64,000 nucleotides of DNA, taken from contig NZ_DIVJ01000049.1 in assembly GCF_002428305.1 (NCBI RefSeq), positions 6,738 through 70,737 of the forward strand, read 5' to 3'. This DNA is from Flavobacterium sp. UBA6135 (GTDB lineage: Bacteria > Bacteroidota > Bacteroidia > Flavobacteriales > Flavobacteriaceae). The position numbers and the translations under genes are program-made. Shown here piece by piece: positions 35,782-43,597 of this stretch (position 1 is its first letter; every line of letters starts with the position of its first letter). The notes under the pieces are model-generated. The model saw only the letters and a program-made list of their open reading frames with translations, searched no databases and was not told the DNA's origin.

Positions 35782-37233
35782 TTATTGAATTGGTAATCGA
35801 ACAATTTTTTGATCTTCAAGGTATTGCTTTAATGCAACCATAGCTGCTATCTCGGCTTCTTCACTTTCATTGGATTTGATTATTTCTGCGTTAAAATATT
35901 TTTTCACAAAATGCGTATCAAAATTTCCCGATTGAAAAGCTTCGTGTTCACAAACAAACCTTCCAAACGGCAAGGTGGTTTGCACTCCTTTGACTTTATA
36001 ATTTTTAATTGCATGAATCATGAGTTGAATAGCCTCACTCCTATTTTTGCCATAGGTAATTAACTTGGCCAACATCGGATCATAATAAATTGGTACATCC
36101 ATACCTTGTTCAAAACCGTTATCTACACGAATCCCTTCTCCTTCGGGCAATTGGTAAATTTCCAGAGTACCAACACTTGGAAGAAAATCATTCAACGGAT
36201 CTTCGGCATAAACTCGGAGTTCTAATGCATGTCCGCTATTTTGTAATTCTTCTTGTTTAACCCCTAATTTTTCACCTTGAGCAACTAAAATTTGCATTTC
36301 CACCAAATCCAAACCAGTTATTAATTCCGTTACCGGGTGTTCCACTTGCAAACGTGTATTCATTTCAAGAAAATAGAAATTATGGTTTTCATCTAATAAA
36401 AATTCAACCGTTCCAGCTCCAAGATAGTCACATGATTTGGCCACTAAAACGGCAGCCTCGCCCATTTTTTTTCGCAATTCCGGTGTTAGAACTGATGAAG
36501 GTGCTTCTTCTACCACTTTTTGATGACGACGTTGAATACTACATTCTCTTTCAAATAAATATAAAATAGTTCCGTGAGCATCTGCCATCACTTGAATTTC
36601 AATATGTCTCGGTGAAGCAACATATTTTTCTATAAAAACAGAACCGTCACCAAAAGCTGAAGTTGCTTCACTAATTGCTCGATTCATCTGTGATTCAAAC
36701 TCGGTTTCATTTTCAACTACCCGCATTCCTTTTCCGCCACCACCGGCAGAAGCTTTGATTAAGATTGGAAAACCAATTTGACTGGCAATCTCTTTTGCTT
36801 TTGCCACATCAGTTATAGCTTGGTCATATCCGGGAACCATAGGAATATCATAAGCTTTCACTGCTTCTTTGGCCGCTAACTTGCTTCCCATGATGTGAAT
36901 AGCTTTTGATTTTGGCCCGATAAAAATGATGTTATTTTTCTCTGCTTCTTCCGCAAAAGCAGCATTCTCACTTAAAAATCCGTAACCCGGATGAATAGCA
37001 TCCGCACCCAACGATTTTGCAACTTCAATGATTTTGTTTCCTAATAAATAGGATTGATTCGAAGGAGATTCACCAATCCAAACTGCTTCATCAGCAAATT
37101 TTACATGAGGTGCATCTCGGTCAATTGTAGAAAAAACGGCAACGGTTTTAATACCCATTTTTTTTGCCGTTTTCATTACTCTAATGGCAATTTCGCCCCT
37201 ATTAGCAACTACTATTTTTGTTATTTTTTTCAT
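35782..37233 (-). CDS. Biotin carboxylase subunit of acyl-CoA carboxylase
   Basis: ATP-grasp enzyme that carboxylates biotin with bicarbonate. Visible: KIVVANRGEIAIRVMKTAKKMGI, DEAVWIGESPSNQSYL, HPGYGFLSENAAFAE, the glycine-rich ATP loop KASAGGGGKGMR, ERECSIQRRHQKVVEEAPS and EMNTRLQVEHPVTELITG with the catalytic Arg and Glu. Length 483 is slightly longer than E. coli AccC and fits propionyl-type subunits. It lies between the biotin carrier gene (71-bp gap) and the carboxyltransferase gene. Confidence 0.95.
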   Translation of the reverse strand: MKKITKIVVANRGEIAIRVMKTAKKMGIKTVAVFSTIDRDAPHVKFADEAVWIGESPSNQSYLLGNKIIEVAKSLGADAIHPGYGFLSENAAFAEEAEKNNIIFIGPKSKAIHIMGSKLAAKEAVKAYDIPMVPGYDQAITDVAKAKEIASQIGFPILIKASAGGGGKGMRVVENETEFESQMNRAISEATSAFGDGSVFIEKYVASPRHIEIQVMADAHGTILYLFERECSIQRRHQKVVEEAPSSVLTPELRKKMGEAAVLVAKSCDYLGAGTVEFLLDENHNFYFLEMNTRLQVEHPVTELITGLDLVEMQILVAQGEKLGVKQEELQNSGHALELRVYAEDPLNDFLPSVGTLEIYQLPEGEGIRVDNGFEQGMDVPIYYDPMLAKLITYGKNRSEAIQLMIHAIKNYKVKGVQTTLPFGRFVCEHEAFQSGNFDTHFVKKYFNAEIIKSNESEEAEIAAMVALKQYLEDQKIVRLPIQ

Positions 37234-37304
37234 TTAATCAGAATTTATCTAGTATTTCAACCCTAAATCTTGTCTTACTACTTAATACTATTATCTTATT
37301 ACTT

Positions 37305-37787
37305 TTACTCAAACTCAACCAACAATTGTCCTTTATCAACAGTATCTCCTTTTTTGACAGCTATCGATTTAATGATTCCGTCTCTTGGGGAAGAAAAACT
37401 ATTTTCCATTTTCATTGCTTCTAAAATCAATAAATTGTCATTTTCTTTCACTTCTTGACCAACTGAAACATTGATTTCTAAAATCAAACCTGGCATTGGA
37501 GCTTTAATTTCATTAACAAGTTTGGTGGTTTGTGATGCAAATCCCATGGCAGCAATTAACTGATCTAGTTCATTTTCAATAACAATTTCATATTCATTTT
37601 CATTGACTAAAATGGTATATCTTTTTTTCAAAAAATCAGTTTTGACAACACTAGCATGAAATGATTTGTGATTCTTCAACAAATGAAATGAATTGAAAGT
37701 TGAAACGCTATCTAAATTTTTGATAGCATCATGAGTTAATTCGAATTCTAAATTTGAATTGACCTTTACCTTGTACTTAGTATTCAT
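37305..37787 (-). CDS. Biotin carboxyl carrier protein (160 aa)
   Basis: Carrier subunit with the biotinyl domain at residues 90-160: MPGLILEINVSVGQEV, the biotin attachment motif LEAMKMENS (K126) and VKKGDTVDKGQLLVEFE. The first 85 residues are a separate domain without recognisable motif. First gene of the carboxylase operon. Upstream lie a near-consensus promoter and the palindrome GAAAACGTTTTC (37822-37833). Confidence 0.94.
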   Translation of the reverse strand: MNTKYKVKVNSNLEFELTHDAIKNLDSVSTFNSFHLLKNHKSFHASVVKTDFLKKRYTILVNENEYEIVIENELDQLIAAMGFASQTTKLVNEIKAPMPGLILEINVSVGQEVKENDNLLILEAMKMENSFSSPRDGIIKSIAVKKGDTVDKGQLLVEFE

Positions 37788-37806
37788 AGGAGAAATTTGA
37801 TAAGTG

Positions 37807-37833
37807 TAAAATTATGAAAAAGAAAACGTTTTC
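37807..37833 (-). promoter_or_regulatory. Carboxylase operon promoter with LacI-type palindrome
   Basis: TAATTTTA (37807-37814, one base off consensus) on the minus strand lies 20 bp before the ATG at 37787. The perfect 12-bp palindrome GAAAACGTTTTC (37822-37833) lies 7 bp upstream of it. A central CG with A and T flanks is typical for LacI-family operators. Regulator unknown. Confidence 0.5.
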
Positions 37834-37987
37834 GTAAAGTAATCCCGCTATAAATTTGGTAATTTAATATAGTTCAGTTTTTAAAAAATTATGACTTTGT
37901 TTTATGACAAATATCATCTGAAAACACAAAAAACTTTGGTAAATTAGTACTTGAAAATAATTCTTAACTAATTAAATATTTTAAGAC

Positions 37988-38224
37988 ATGATTAGTAAAC
38001 ATCCAATCCTCCAAGAATTTCCGGAACATTTAGAAAAAATTAAAGATTTATATCATCACAATGAAGAATTTCAGGTTCTCTTATCTTCTTATACCAGTTT
38101 AGATGAAGAAATATTTGAAATTGAAAAAGGTGAAATTCCTGCCACCGATGATGTGCTTACTCACAAGAGAAAAGATCGCGTTTTTCTTAAAGACGAAATC
38201 TATTCTTATCTAACAAAAAATTAA
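37988..38224 (+). CDS. DUF465/YdcH-like small protein (78 aa)
   Basis: A small, charged, mostly helical protein: HPILQEFPEHLEKIKDLYHHN, then YTSLDEEIFEIEKGEIPATD and LTHKRKDRVFLKDEIYSYL. The pattern of a helical hairpin with a central turn and the KRKxRxxLKDEI end match the YdcH/DUF465 family, whose function is unknown. Monocistronic, with a terminator shared with the convergent radical SAM gene. Confidence 0.85.
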   Translation: MISKHPILQEFPEHLEKIKDLYHHNEEFQVLLSSYTSLDEEIFEIEKGEIPATDDVLTHKRKDRVFLKDEIYSYLTKN

Positions 38225-38228
38225 ATGA

Positions 38229-38262
38229 AAAACAGTTGGAAGTTGCTACTTTCAACTGTTTT
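38229..38262. terminator. Bidirectional terminator
   Basis: A 15-bp stem, AAAACAGTTGGAAGT (38229-38243) with ACTTTCAACTGTTTT (38248-38262), contains one G-U pair and a 4-nt loop. It separates convergent genes whose stops lie at 38224 and 38264. Confidence 0.88.
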
Positions 38263-38263
38263 T

Positions 38264-40447
38264 TTATAGTTTTAAAAGTAACTTTGAATGTAAATTTCGC
38301 AAAGATTTTGAATACCAAAAAAGTTCAAAATCATCAAAATGTGTCTCATAATCAGATTTAATCTGAGAAAATGTTATGGATTGTAAATTAAAAACGGATA
38401 ATTTTTGAAGCAATTCCACAAACCAAATAGCTTTTTCTTTTTCCAATGAAATTTCAACTGTTTCTATTTTGGAATGAAAAGTCAATTTCATCATTTCCCA
38501 TGACTGCCCTTTTTTAGATTTGGTATAAAATTCAGTCGATGGCTTACCTCCTATCCAAACGATTTTTGCTGTTGGTTTGGTAGTGAAAAGTTCTTCTTTT
38601 TCCAAACAAGAAATGATATAATCCGGAGCAATTTTTGTTTTTGGAATTTTAAAATCAAACCAATCTTGCAACTCATACTCAAAACAAATGCCGTGCATGT
38701 AATTAAAGAGTGATTTCTTTAAACCAAAACTGAATTTGTCATGATTGATTCCGGTTTTGTCTGTAAACTGAATATCGTTATTGGCAAAAGTAATGTCATT
38801 TTGTTGCGGAATTACGCCAAATTCTTCGGGAAACATTCCAACGGGACTGTGAGCCGTCATCGCAAATTGATGCCAAAAACCGGATTGTAAAATGCCTAAT
38901 TCAAATAATTGCCGCACCATTTCGAGGCTATCAACCGTTTCTTGAATGGTTTGCGTAGGATAGCCATACATCAAATAAGCATGTACCATAATACCGGATT
39001 CGGTAAAATTTCTTGTTACTTGAGCCACTTGTTCCACAGTAACACCTTTTTTGATGAGTTCTAATAATCTATCGGATGCCACTTCCAATCCGCCGGAAAC
39101 AGCTATACAACCGGAAGCTTTTAATAGCTTACATAAATCAGCTGAAAAACTTTTTTCAAAGCGGATATTTGTCCACCAACTTACCGTTAATTTTCGTCGC
39201 AATATTTCCAATGCCACTTCACGCATCAAAGCCGGTGGAGCCGCTTCATCCACAAAATGAAATCCATTTTCGCCGGTTTGAGCAATGAGTTCTTCCATTC
39301 TGTCTACCAAAGTTTTGGCAGCGATGGGTTCATATAATTTGATATAATCAAGTGAAATATCGCAGAACGTACATTTTCCCCAATAGCAACCGTGAGCCAT
39401 TGTGAGTTTATTCCAACGGCCATCGCTCCATAAACTGTGCATTGGATTTGCAATTTCGATGACGGAAATATAGTTATCCAATTGCAAATCGGAATAATCG
39501 GGTGTGCCGACTTCCGATTGTTTGTAGTCGTTTTGGGTGGAATTGTTTTTGTAAACGACTTCATTGTTTTCGAGAAGGAAAGTTCTCTTGTATTGGTTGG
39601 AAGATGGAAGATGGAGGCTGGAAGCCAAAAGCTCTATCGGCAATTCCCCATCATCCAATGTAATAAAATCGAAAAATTCGAAGACGCGTTTATCTTTTAA
39701 ATCTCTTAATTCGGTATTGGGAAATCCACCTCCCATTGCCGTTTTTATGTGTGGAAAATTAGTTTTTATAAATTGAGCACATCGAAAAGCACTGTATAAA
39801 TTCCCCGGAAACGGAACCGAAAAACATACTAATTTAGGTTGAATCTCAGTAACTTTTTTATTTAAAATAGAAAGCGTAATTTCATCAATATACGTTGGTT
39901 TTTGATTCAATTGATGGTATAATTCATCGAAAGAATTGGCACTTCGTCCTAACCGTTCGGCATATCGACTGAAGCCGAAATTTTCATCAACACACGCCAC
40001 GATATAATCGGATAAATCTTCGAGGTATAACGTAGCTAAATGTTTGGCTTTGTCTTGCATTCCCATTGTTCCGAAGGCATATTCCATATCATCCAACTGA
40101 TCAAAACGAGAGGCTTCAGGTAGAAAATTTCCGGAGCAAATTTGACGAGCTAGAGTTGGATTTTTCCCTTGAAGAAAAGCAATGACAGCATCAATTGTTT
40201 GAATGTAATCGTTTTGTAAAGCATAAATCCTTTCACAATTCTCATCAACTTGAAACTTGAAACTTGAAACTTGAAACACTTTTTCTAATCCTCTTTTTGA
40301 AAATAGTTCTAAAATCACTTCGATACCCAAATCCATCTGAAACGAGGAAATGTTTTTGGTATTTAAAAAACCTTTCAAATAAGCTGTGGCCGGATACGGC
40401 GTATTCAGTTGGGTGAAAGGTGGCGTGATGAGTAGGAGGTTTTTCAA
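38264..40447 (-). CDS. B12-binding domain radical SAM protein (727 aa), UUG start
   Basis: Large radical SAM protein with an N-terminal cobalamin-binding-type domain (LLLITPPFTQLNTPYPATAYLKGFL, later GGGFPNTELRD) and a central cluster motif in HGCYWGKCTFCD, spaced C-x4-C-x2-C. The core continues with FVDEAAPPALM, GCIAVSGGLEVASDRLLELI and HAYLMYGYPTQT. The reaction is unknown; the class includes methyltransferases and ring-forming enzymes. No ATG precedes the B12 domain: the best start is TTG at 40447 behind a run of eight T, with promoter TACTTTTG at 40462-40469. Two blocks of 7-bp tandem repeats lie inside the gene (39593-39625 and 40247-40279) and are translated without breaking the frame. 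Confidence 0.9.
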   Translation of the reverse strand: MKNLLLITPPFTQLNTPYPATAYLKGFLNTKNISSFQMDLGIEVILELFSKRGLEKVFQVSSFKFQVDENCERIYALQNDYIQTIDAVIAFLQGKNPTLARQICSGNFLPEASRFDQLDDMEYAFGTMGMQDKAKHLATLYLEDLSDYIVACVDENFGFSRYAERLGRSANSFDELYHQLNQKPTYIDEITLSILNKKVTEIQPKLVCFSVPFPGNLYSAFRCAQFIKTNFPHIKTAMGGGFPNTELRDLKDKRVFEFFDFITLDDGELPIELLASSLHLPSSNQYKRTFLLENNEVVYKNNSTQNDYKQSEVGTPDYSDLQLDNYISVIEIANPMHSLWSDGRWNKLTMAHGCYWGKCTFCDISLDYIKLYEPIAAKTLVDRMEELIAQTGENGFHFVDEAAPPALMREVALEILRRKLTVSWWTNIRFEKSFSADLCKLLKASGCIAVSGGLEVASDRLLELIKKGVTVEQVAQVTRNFTESGIMVHAYLMYGYPTQTIQETVDSLEMVRQLFELGILQSGFWHQFAMTAHSPVGMFPEEFGVIPQQNDITFANNDIQFTDKTGINHDKFSFGLKKSLFNYMHGICFEYELQDWFDFKIPKTKIAPDYIISCLEKEELFTTKPTAKIVWIGGKPSTEFYTKSKKGQSWEMMKLTFHSKIETVEISLEKEKAIWFVELLQKLSVFNLQSITFSQIKSDYETHFDDFELFWYSKSLRNLHSKLLLKL
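39593..39625. repeat. Heptamer repeat GAAGATG inside the radical SAM gene
   Basis: Units TTGGTTG, GAAGATG, GAAGATG, GAGGCTG and GAAGCCA follow each other with a 7-bp period. They code for the stretch ASSLHLPSSNQ on the minus strand, a variable-looking linker. Confidence 0.65.
40247..40279. repeat. Exact heptamer repeat (AACTTGA)4 inside the radical SAM gene
   Basis: Four exact copies of AACTTGA at 40247-40274 followed by a partial unit. On the coding strand they give VFQVSSFKFQVDEN. The same unit occurs as a second block at 42167-42194. Confidence 0.9.
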
Positions 40448-40461
40448 AAAAAATGTTTTTA

Positions 40462-40469
40462 CAAAAGTA
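40462..40469 (-). promoter_or_regulatory. Radical SAM gene promoter, -7 element
   Basis: TACTTTTG on the minus strand matches TAnnTTTG, 14 bp upstream of the TTG start codon. No ATG lies between promoter and the conserved N-terminus, which supports the UUG start. Confidence 0.6.
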
Positions 40470-40561
40470 AGTTGAAAATTTTAATTTATCATTTCCTAAC
40501 CATTTGTTAAACAACTTTTGACTACTTTTATTTTCGTTATTTTTACGAAAACTTTAAAACT

Positions 40562-42160
40562 ATGCCAACCGACTGTATCAGCTATCAAGAATCCGGATAT
40601 TTTTCATCGTTAATCAACGATTATCTGAATGAAAAACCGGAGTTGAAAGCCTTATATCATCGTTTTCCGAACCTGGAAAATTTTAAGTTACAGTTAGAAG
40701 AGAAAGGAAGAAATTTCAATGGCAATGACAATTTCAAGAGAGAAATCTTGGTTTCTGTTTTGGAAAAACAATATGATTCGATAGTCACTTCTGAAACAAC
40801 ATCAAACAACATAAAACTTTTAAACAATTCAAACACGTTTACGGTTACAACAGGACATCAGTTGAATTTGTTCACGGGTCCGTTGTATTTTTTGTATAAA
40901 ATTGTTTCGACAATAAATTTGTGTAAGAAATTAAAAAATGAATTTCCTGAACACGATTTTGTTCCAATTTATTGGATGGCAACGGAAGATCACGATTTTG
41001 AAGAAATCAATTATTTCTCCTTGCATGGAAAAAAAATAAGTTGGAATAAAAATAGTTCAGGTCCTGTTGGTCGTTTGTCTACAGAAGGTTTAGAAAACGT
41101 TTTTGATGTTTTTGAGTTAGAAATCGGTCATGGTGACAATGCAAAATTCTTGAAAGAACTTTTCAAAAAAGCATATATAGAACATGCTACTTTAGCCGAT
41201 GCCACCAGATATTTGGCCAACGAATTATTTAAGAACCAAGGTTTAGTTGTTATAGATGCCGATGATACTGATTTGAAAAAATCGTTTATTCCTTTTATTA
41301 AAAACGAATTGTTGCAGCAAACCGCATTTGCAAAAGTAAATGAAACGACTCCCTTGCTAGAATCGTATTCGGTTCAAGTGAATCCGAGAGAAATTAATTT
41401 GTTCTATATTGAAGATAATTTGCGGGAACGAATTGTTTTTGAAAACGGAAAATATAGCGTACTCAACACAAAACTGACATTTTCGGAACAGGAGATTTTG
41501 AAAGAAGTTGAAAATCATCCGGAAAAATTTAGTCCGAATGTGTTATTGCGACCGTTATATCAGGAAGTTATTTTGCCGAATTTGTGTTACATTGGCGGCG
41601 GAGGCGAATTGGCGTATTGGTTGGAATTGAAATCGTTTTTTGAAAGTCAAGAAGTCACTTTTCCAATTTTATTACTTCGTAATTCGGTTTTGTTAGCCAC
41701 CGAAAAACAAGCTTCAAAAGCAGATAAATTGCAATTGACTTGGCGGGATTTATTTTTGAATCAACAAGAATTATTAAATCAGAAAACGAAATTACTGTCT
41801 GATTTTACAATTGATTTTTCTGCTCAAAAAGAAGCATTGAAAAAGCAGTTTGAAGAGCTTCATAAAATGGCGGAGGCAACTGACAAATCCTTTTTAGGAG
41901 CTGTAAAAGCTCAAGAATCTAAACAAATTAAAGGATTAGAAAATTTAGAAAAACGCTTGTTGAAAGCCGAAAAAAGAGTTCATCAAGAACAATTAAACCG
42001 CATCATTTCGTTGCAAAATGAATTATTTCCAAATCAAAGTTTACAAGAAAGAAAAGTAAATTTTTCTGAGTTTTATGTGGAGTTTGGGGTAGAATTAATT
42101 GAAAAATTATTGAAAGAATTAAAACCTTTGGAAAAGGAATTTAAGGTGGTGGTTTTGTAG
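40562..42160 (+). CDS. bshC: Putative cysteine ligase BshC (bacillithiol synthesis)
   Basis: Protein of the BshC family, thought to add cysteine to glucosaminyl-malate in the last step of bacillithiol synthesis. Family marks: VTTGHQLNLFTGPLYFLYKIVSTI, FVPIYWMATEDHDFEEINYF, NPREINLFYIEDNLRERI, VLLRPLYQEVILPNLCYIGGGGELAYWLELKSFF and a long C-terminal coiled coil (about residues 400-500). Length 532 is normal. Its presence suggests bacillithiol as thiol cofactor in this organism. bshA and bshB are not in the window. Confidence 0.96.
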   Translation: MPTDCISYQESGYFSSLINDYLNEKPELKALYHRFPNLENFKLQLEEKGRNFNGNDNFKREILVSVLEKQYDSIVTSETTSNNIKLLNNSNTFTVTTGHQLNLFTGPLYFLYKIVSTINLCKKLKNEFPEHDFVPIYWMATEDHDFEEINYFSLHGKKISWNKNSSGPVGRLSTEGLENVFDVFELEIGHGDNAKFLKELFKKAYIEHATLADATRYLANELFKNQGLVVIDADDTDLKKSFIPFIKNELLQQTAFAKVNETTPLLESYSVQVNPREINLFYIEDNLRERIVFENGKYSVLNTKLTFSEQEILKEVENHPEKFSPNVLLRPLYQEVILPNLCYIGGGGELAYWLELKSFFESQEVTFPILLLRNSVLLATEKQASKADKLQLTWRDLFLNQQELLNQKTKLLSDFTIDFSAQKEALKKQFEELHKMAEATDKSFLGAVKAQESKQIKGLENLEKRLLKAEKRVHQEQLNRIISLQNELFPNQSLQERKVNFSEFYVEFGVELIEKLLKELKPLEKEFKVVVL

Positions 42161-42166
42161 AAAAAA

Positions 42167-42196
42167 AACTTGAAACCTGAAACTTGAAACTTCAAA
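42167..42196 (+). repeat. Heptamer repeat block AACTTGA behind bshC
   Basis: AACTTGA, AACCTGA, AACTTGA and AACTTCA follow with a 7-bp period starting six bases behind the bshC stop. The TTG at 42184-42186 falls at a suitable distance (19 bp) from the ndk -7 element. Confidence 0.85.
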
Positions 42197-42213
42197 CAAA
42201 AACCCTAACTTTG
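42184..42213 (+). promoter_or_regulatory. ndk promoter
   Basis: TTG (42184-42186), 19 bp, TAACTTTG (42206-42213): an exact match to the Bacteroidota consensus, 27 bp before the ndk ATG. The TTG element is supplied by the heptamer repeat behind bshC. Confidence 0.75.
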
Positions 42214-42240
42214 CACCCGAATTAAAACAAGCAAATTACA

Positions 42241-42660
42241 ATGGCAACAAATAGAACTTTTACAATGATTAAGCCGGATGGCGTTGAAAACGGACACATC
42301 GGTGGGATTTTGAATATGATTACGGAAGGTGGTTTTCGTATCGTAGCAATGAAATTAACGCAATTAACTGTTGCTGATGCAAAGGCATTTTATGCTGTTC
42401 ACGCTGAAAGACCTTTTTATGGCGAATTGGTAGAATTTATGACTCGCGGTCCTATCGTTGCTGCTATTTTAGAAAAAGAAAACGCTGTTGAAGACTTCAG
42501 AACTTTAATTGGTGCAACAAATCCGGCGAATGCTGCTGAAGGAACTATTCGTAAAAAATATGCTACTTCTATGGGCGAAAATGCGGTTCACGGTTCAGAT
42601 TCTGATGAAAATGCAGCAATCGAAAGTGCTTTTCATTTTGCAGGAAGAGAGCAGTTTTAG
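42241..42660 (+). CDS. ndk: Nucleoside diphosphate kinase
   Basis: Transfers phosphate between nucleoside tri- and diphosphates through a phosphohistidine. Residues RTFTMIKPDGVENGHIGGIL at the N-terminus, RPFYGELVEFMTRGPIVAAIL, NPANAAEGTIRKKYA and the catalytic histidine in NAVHGSDS (H117). Length 139 is normal. It has its own promoter and a terminator, the latter embedded in the inverted heptamer repeats at 42661-42774. Confidence 0.98.
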   Translation: MATNRTFTMIKPDGVENGHIGGILNMITEGGFRIVAMKLTQLTVADAKAFYAVHAERPFYGELVEFMTRGPIVAAILEKENAVEDFRTLIGATNPANAAEGTIRKKYATSMGENAVHGSDSDENAAIESAFHFAGREQF

Positions 42661-42774
42661 TTGGCAGTGATCAGTTTTTAGTGGTCAGTACAATAGATAA
42701 AATCCCATTTCAATTTTGAAGTGGGTTTTTTTTATGAAGCTAAATTGCCAACTAAAAACTGAACACTGAACACT
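42661..42774. repeat. Inverted pair of heptamer repeats (CAGT family) behind ndk
   Basis: Left arm: TTGGCAG, TGATCAG, TTTTTAG, TGGTCAG (42661-42688), starting directly after the TAG stop of ndk. Right arm: ATTGCCA, ACTAAAA, ACTGAAC, ACTGAAC (42744-42771), its approximate reverse complement. Between them lies the ndk terminator. The right arm reaches the stop of the convergent DUF721 gene at 42773. The same arms recur at 59104-59165. Confidence 0.85.
42704..42733 (+). terminator. ndk terminator
   Basis: CCCATTTC (42704-42711) pairs with GAAGTGGG (42718-42725) and is followed by a run of eight or more T. Confidence 0.8.
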
Positions 42775-43069
42775 ACCTCAAAACCAATTCCTTAACCACA
42801 TCTTTCCTTAATTCGTCGTTGAGCATCGTGATGATTTTTTGTTTTCCATAACTAAGTTCTTCACGCAAAACAGCCGAAGTTAAGGTGACGTAAAGTGTAG
42901 TTCCTTTCAAGATAACTTCTTTAGTATACGTGTTTACGCCATTTCCCATGAGTTCTTTCCAAGCTTTTTCAACGTCGATTTTGTCCATACCGTATTGGAG
43001 TTTATTATTTTCAATAAACGCTTTGAGTACATCGGAAATCGGACTTTCGTTACTTAATCGCTTGGCCAT
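42773..43069 (-). CDS. DUF721/DciA-like protein (98 aa)
   Basis: Small protein of the DUF721 family. Members include DciA, the helicase-loading factor of bacteria lacking DnaC/DnaI, so a role in loading DnaB is plausible. Visible: SPISDVLKAFIENNKLQYGMDKIDVEKAWKEL, an N-terminal helical pair, then VILKGTTLYVTLTSAVLREELSY, a beta-strand region, and the C-terminal helix. The ATG overlaps the TAA of the upstream lipoprotein gene (TAATG), so translation is coupled. Confidence 0.85.
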   Translation of the reverse strand: MAKRLSNESPISDVLKAFIENNKLQYGMDKIDVEKAWKELMGNGVNTYTKEVILKGTTLYVTLTSAVLREELSYGKQKIITMLNDELRKDVVKELVLR

Positions 43070-43488
43070 TATTGGATAGAAATGGGTTTGAATCGTTTAT
43101 AATGATAGTATAAATTTTGCTTGTTTTTGAGTACTAAAATACTATCGGATAACGATACGATTTCCTCGCTCCATTGGGCAAAATCAGTTTTATAATGAAT
43201 TTGAAAAATACCGGAACTATCTTTAATTTGAATGGTTTCAAATTCATCATTTGTCAAAAACTTGCCATCAAATTGTGGTTTTACTTTTTTTCTGAAACCT
43301 TTTTCGTCATTCCATTCGATATAATCAACAGTTTCGTTTATTGAATACTCTTTTTCTTGACCATCAGGTAATTGTACTTTTTGAATTTCCCAATAACCAT
43401 TTATTTTTGAAATAGCATCAGGAGCAACTTTTTCTTGACAAGAAATCAATACAATCAAAAAAAGAAGGGAATAAAAAAGTTGTTTCAT
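43069..43488 (-). CDS. Lipoprotein with lipocalin-like domain (139 aa)
   Basis: Predicted lipoprotein. The true start is the ATG at 43488, giving MKQLFYSLLFLIVLISC with the lipidated cysteine at 17; the open frame further upstream runs into the divergent gene and is not coding. The rest (NGYWEIQKVQLPDGQEKEYS, KVKPQFDGKFLTNDEFETIQI, LVLKNKQNLYYHYKRF) reads as a small beta-barrel like the lipocalin-like families of Flavobacteria. Function unknown. It is coupled to the DUF721 gene. Confidence 0.8.
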   Translation of the reverse strand: MKQLFYSLLFLIVLISCQEKVAPDAISKINGYWEIQKVQLPDGQEKEYSINETVDYIEWNDEKGFRKKVKPQFDGKFLTNDEFETIQIKDSSGIFQIHYKTDFAQWSEEIVSLSDSILVLKNKQNLYYHYKRFKPISIQ

Positions 43489-43597
43489 CGTTTTAAAATA
43501 AAGTTTAAAATTACAATTATTTTGAAGGAATAAAAAGTAAATTTGATTAAACCTTTCTAAAAAGATTGAATCTAAGTTGACATAAAATCGTAAAGTT

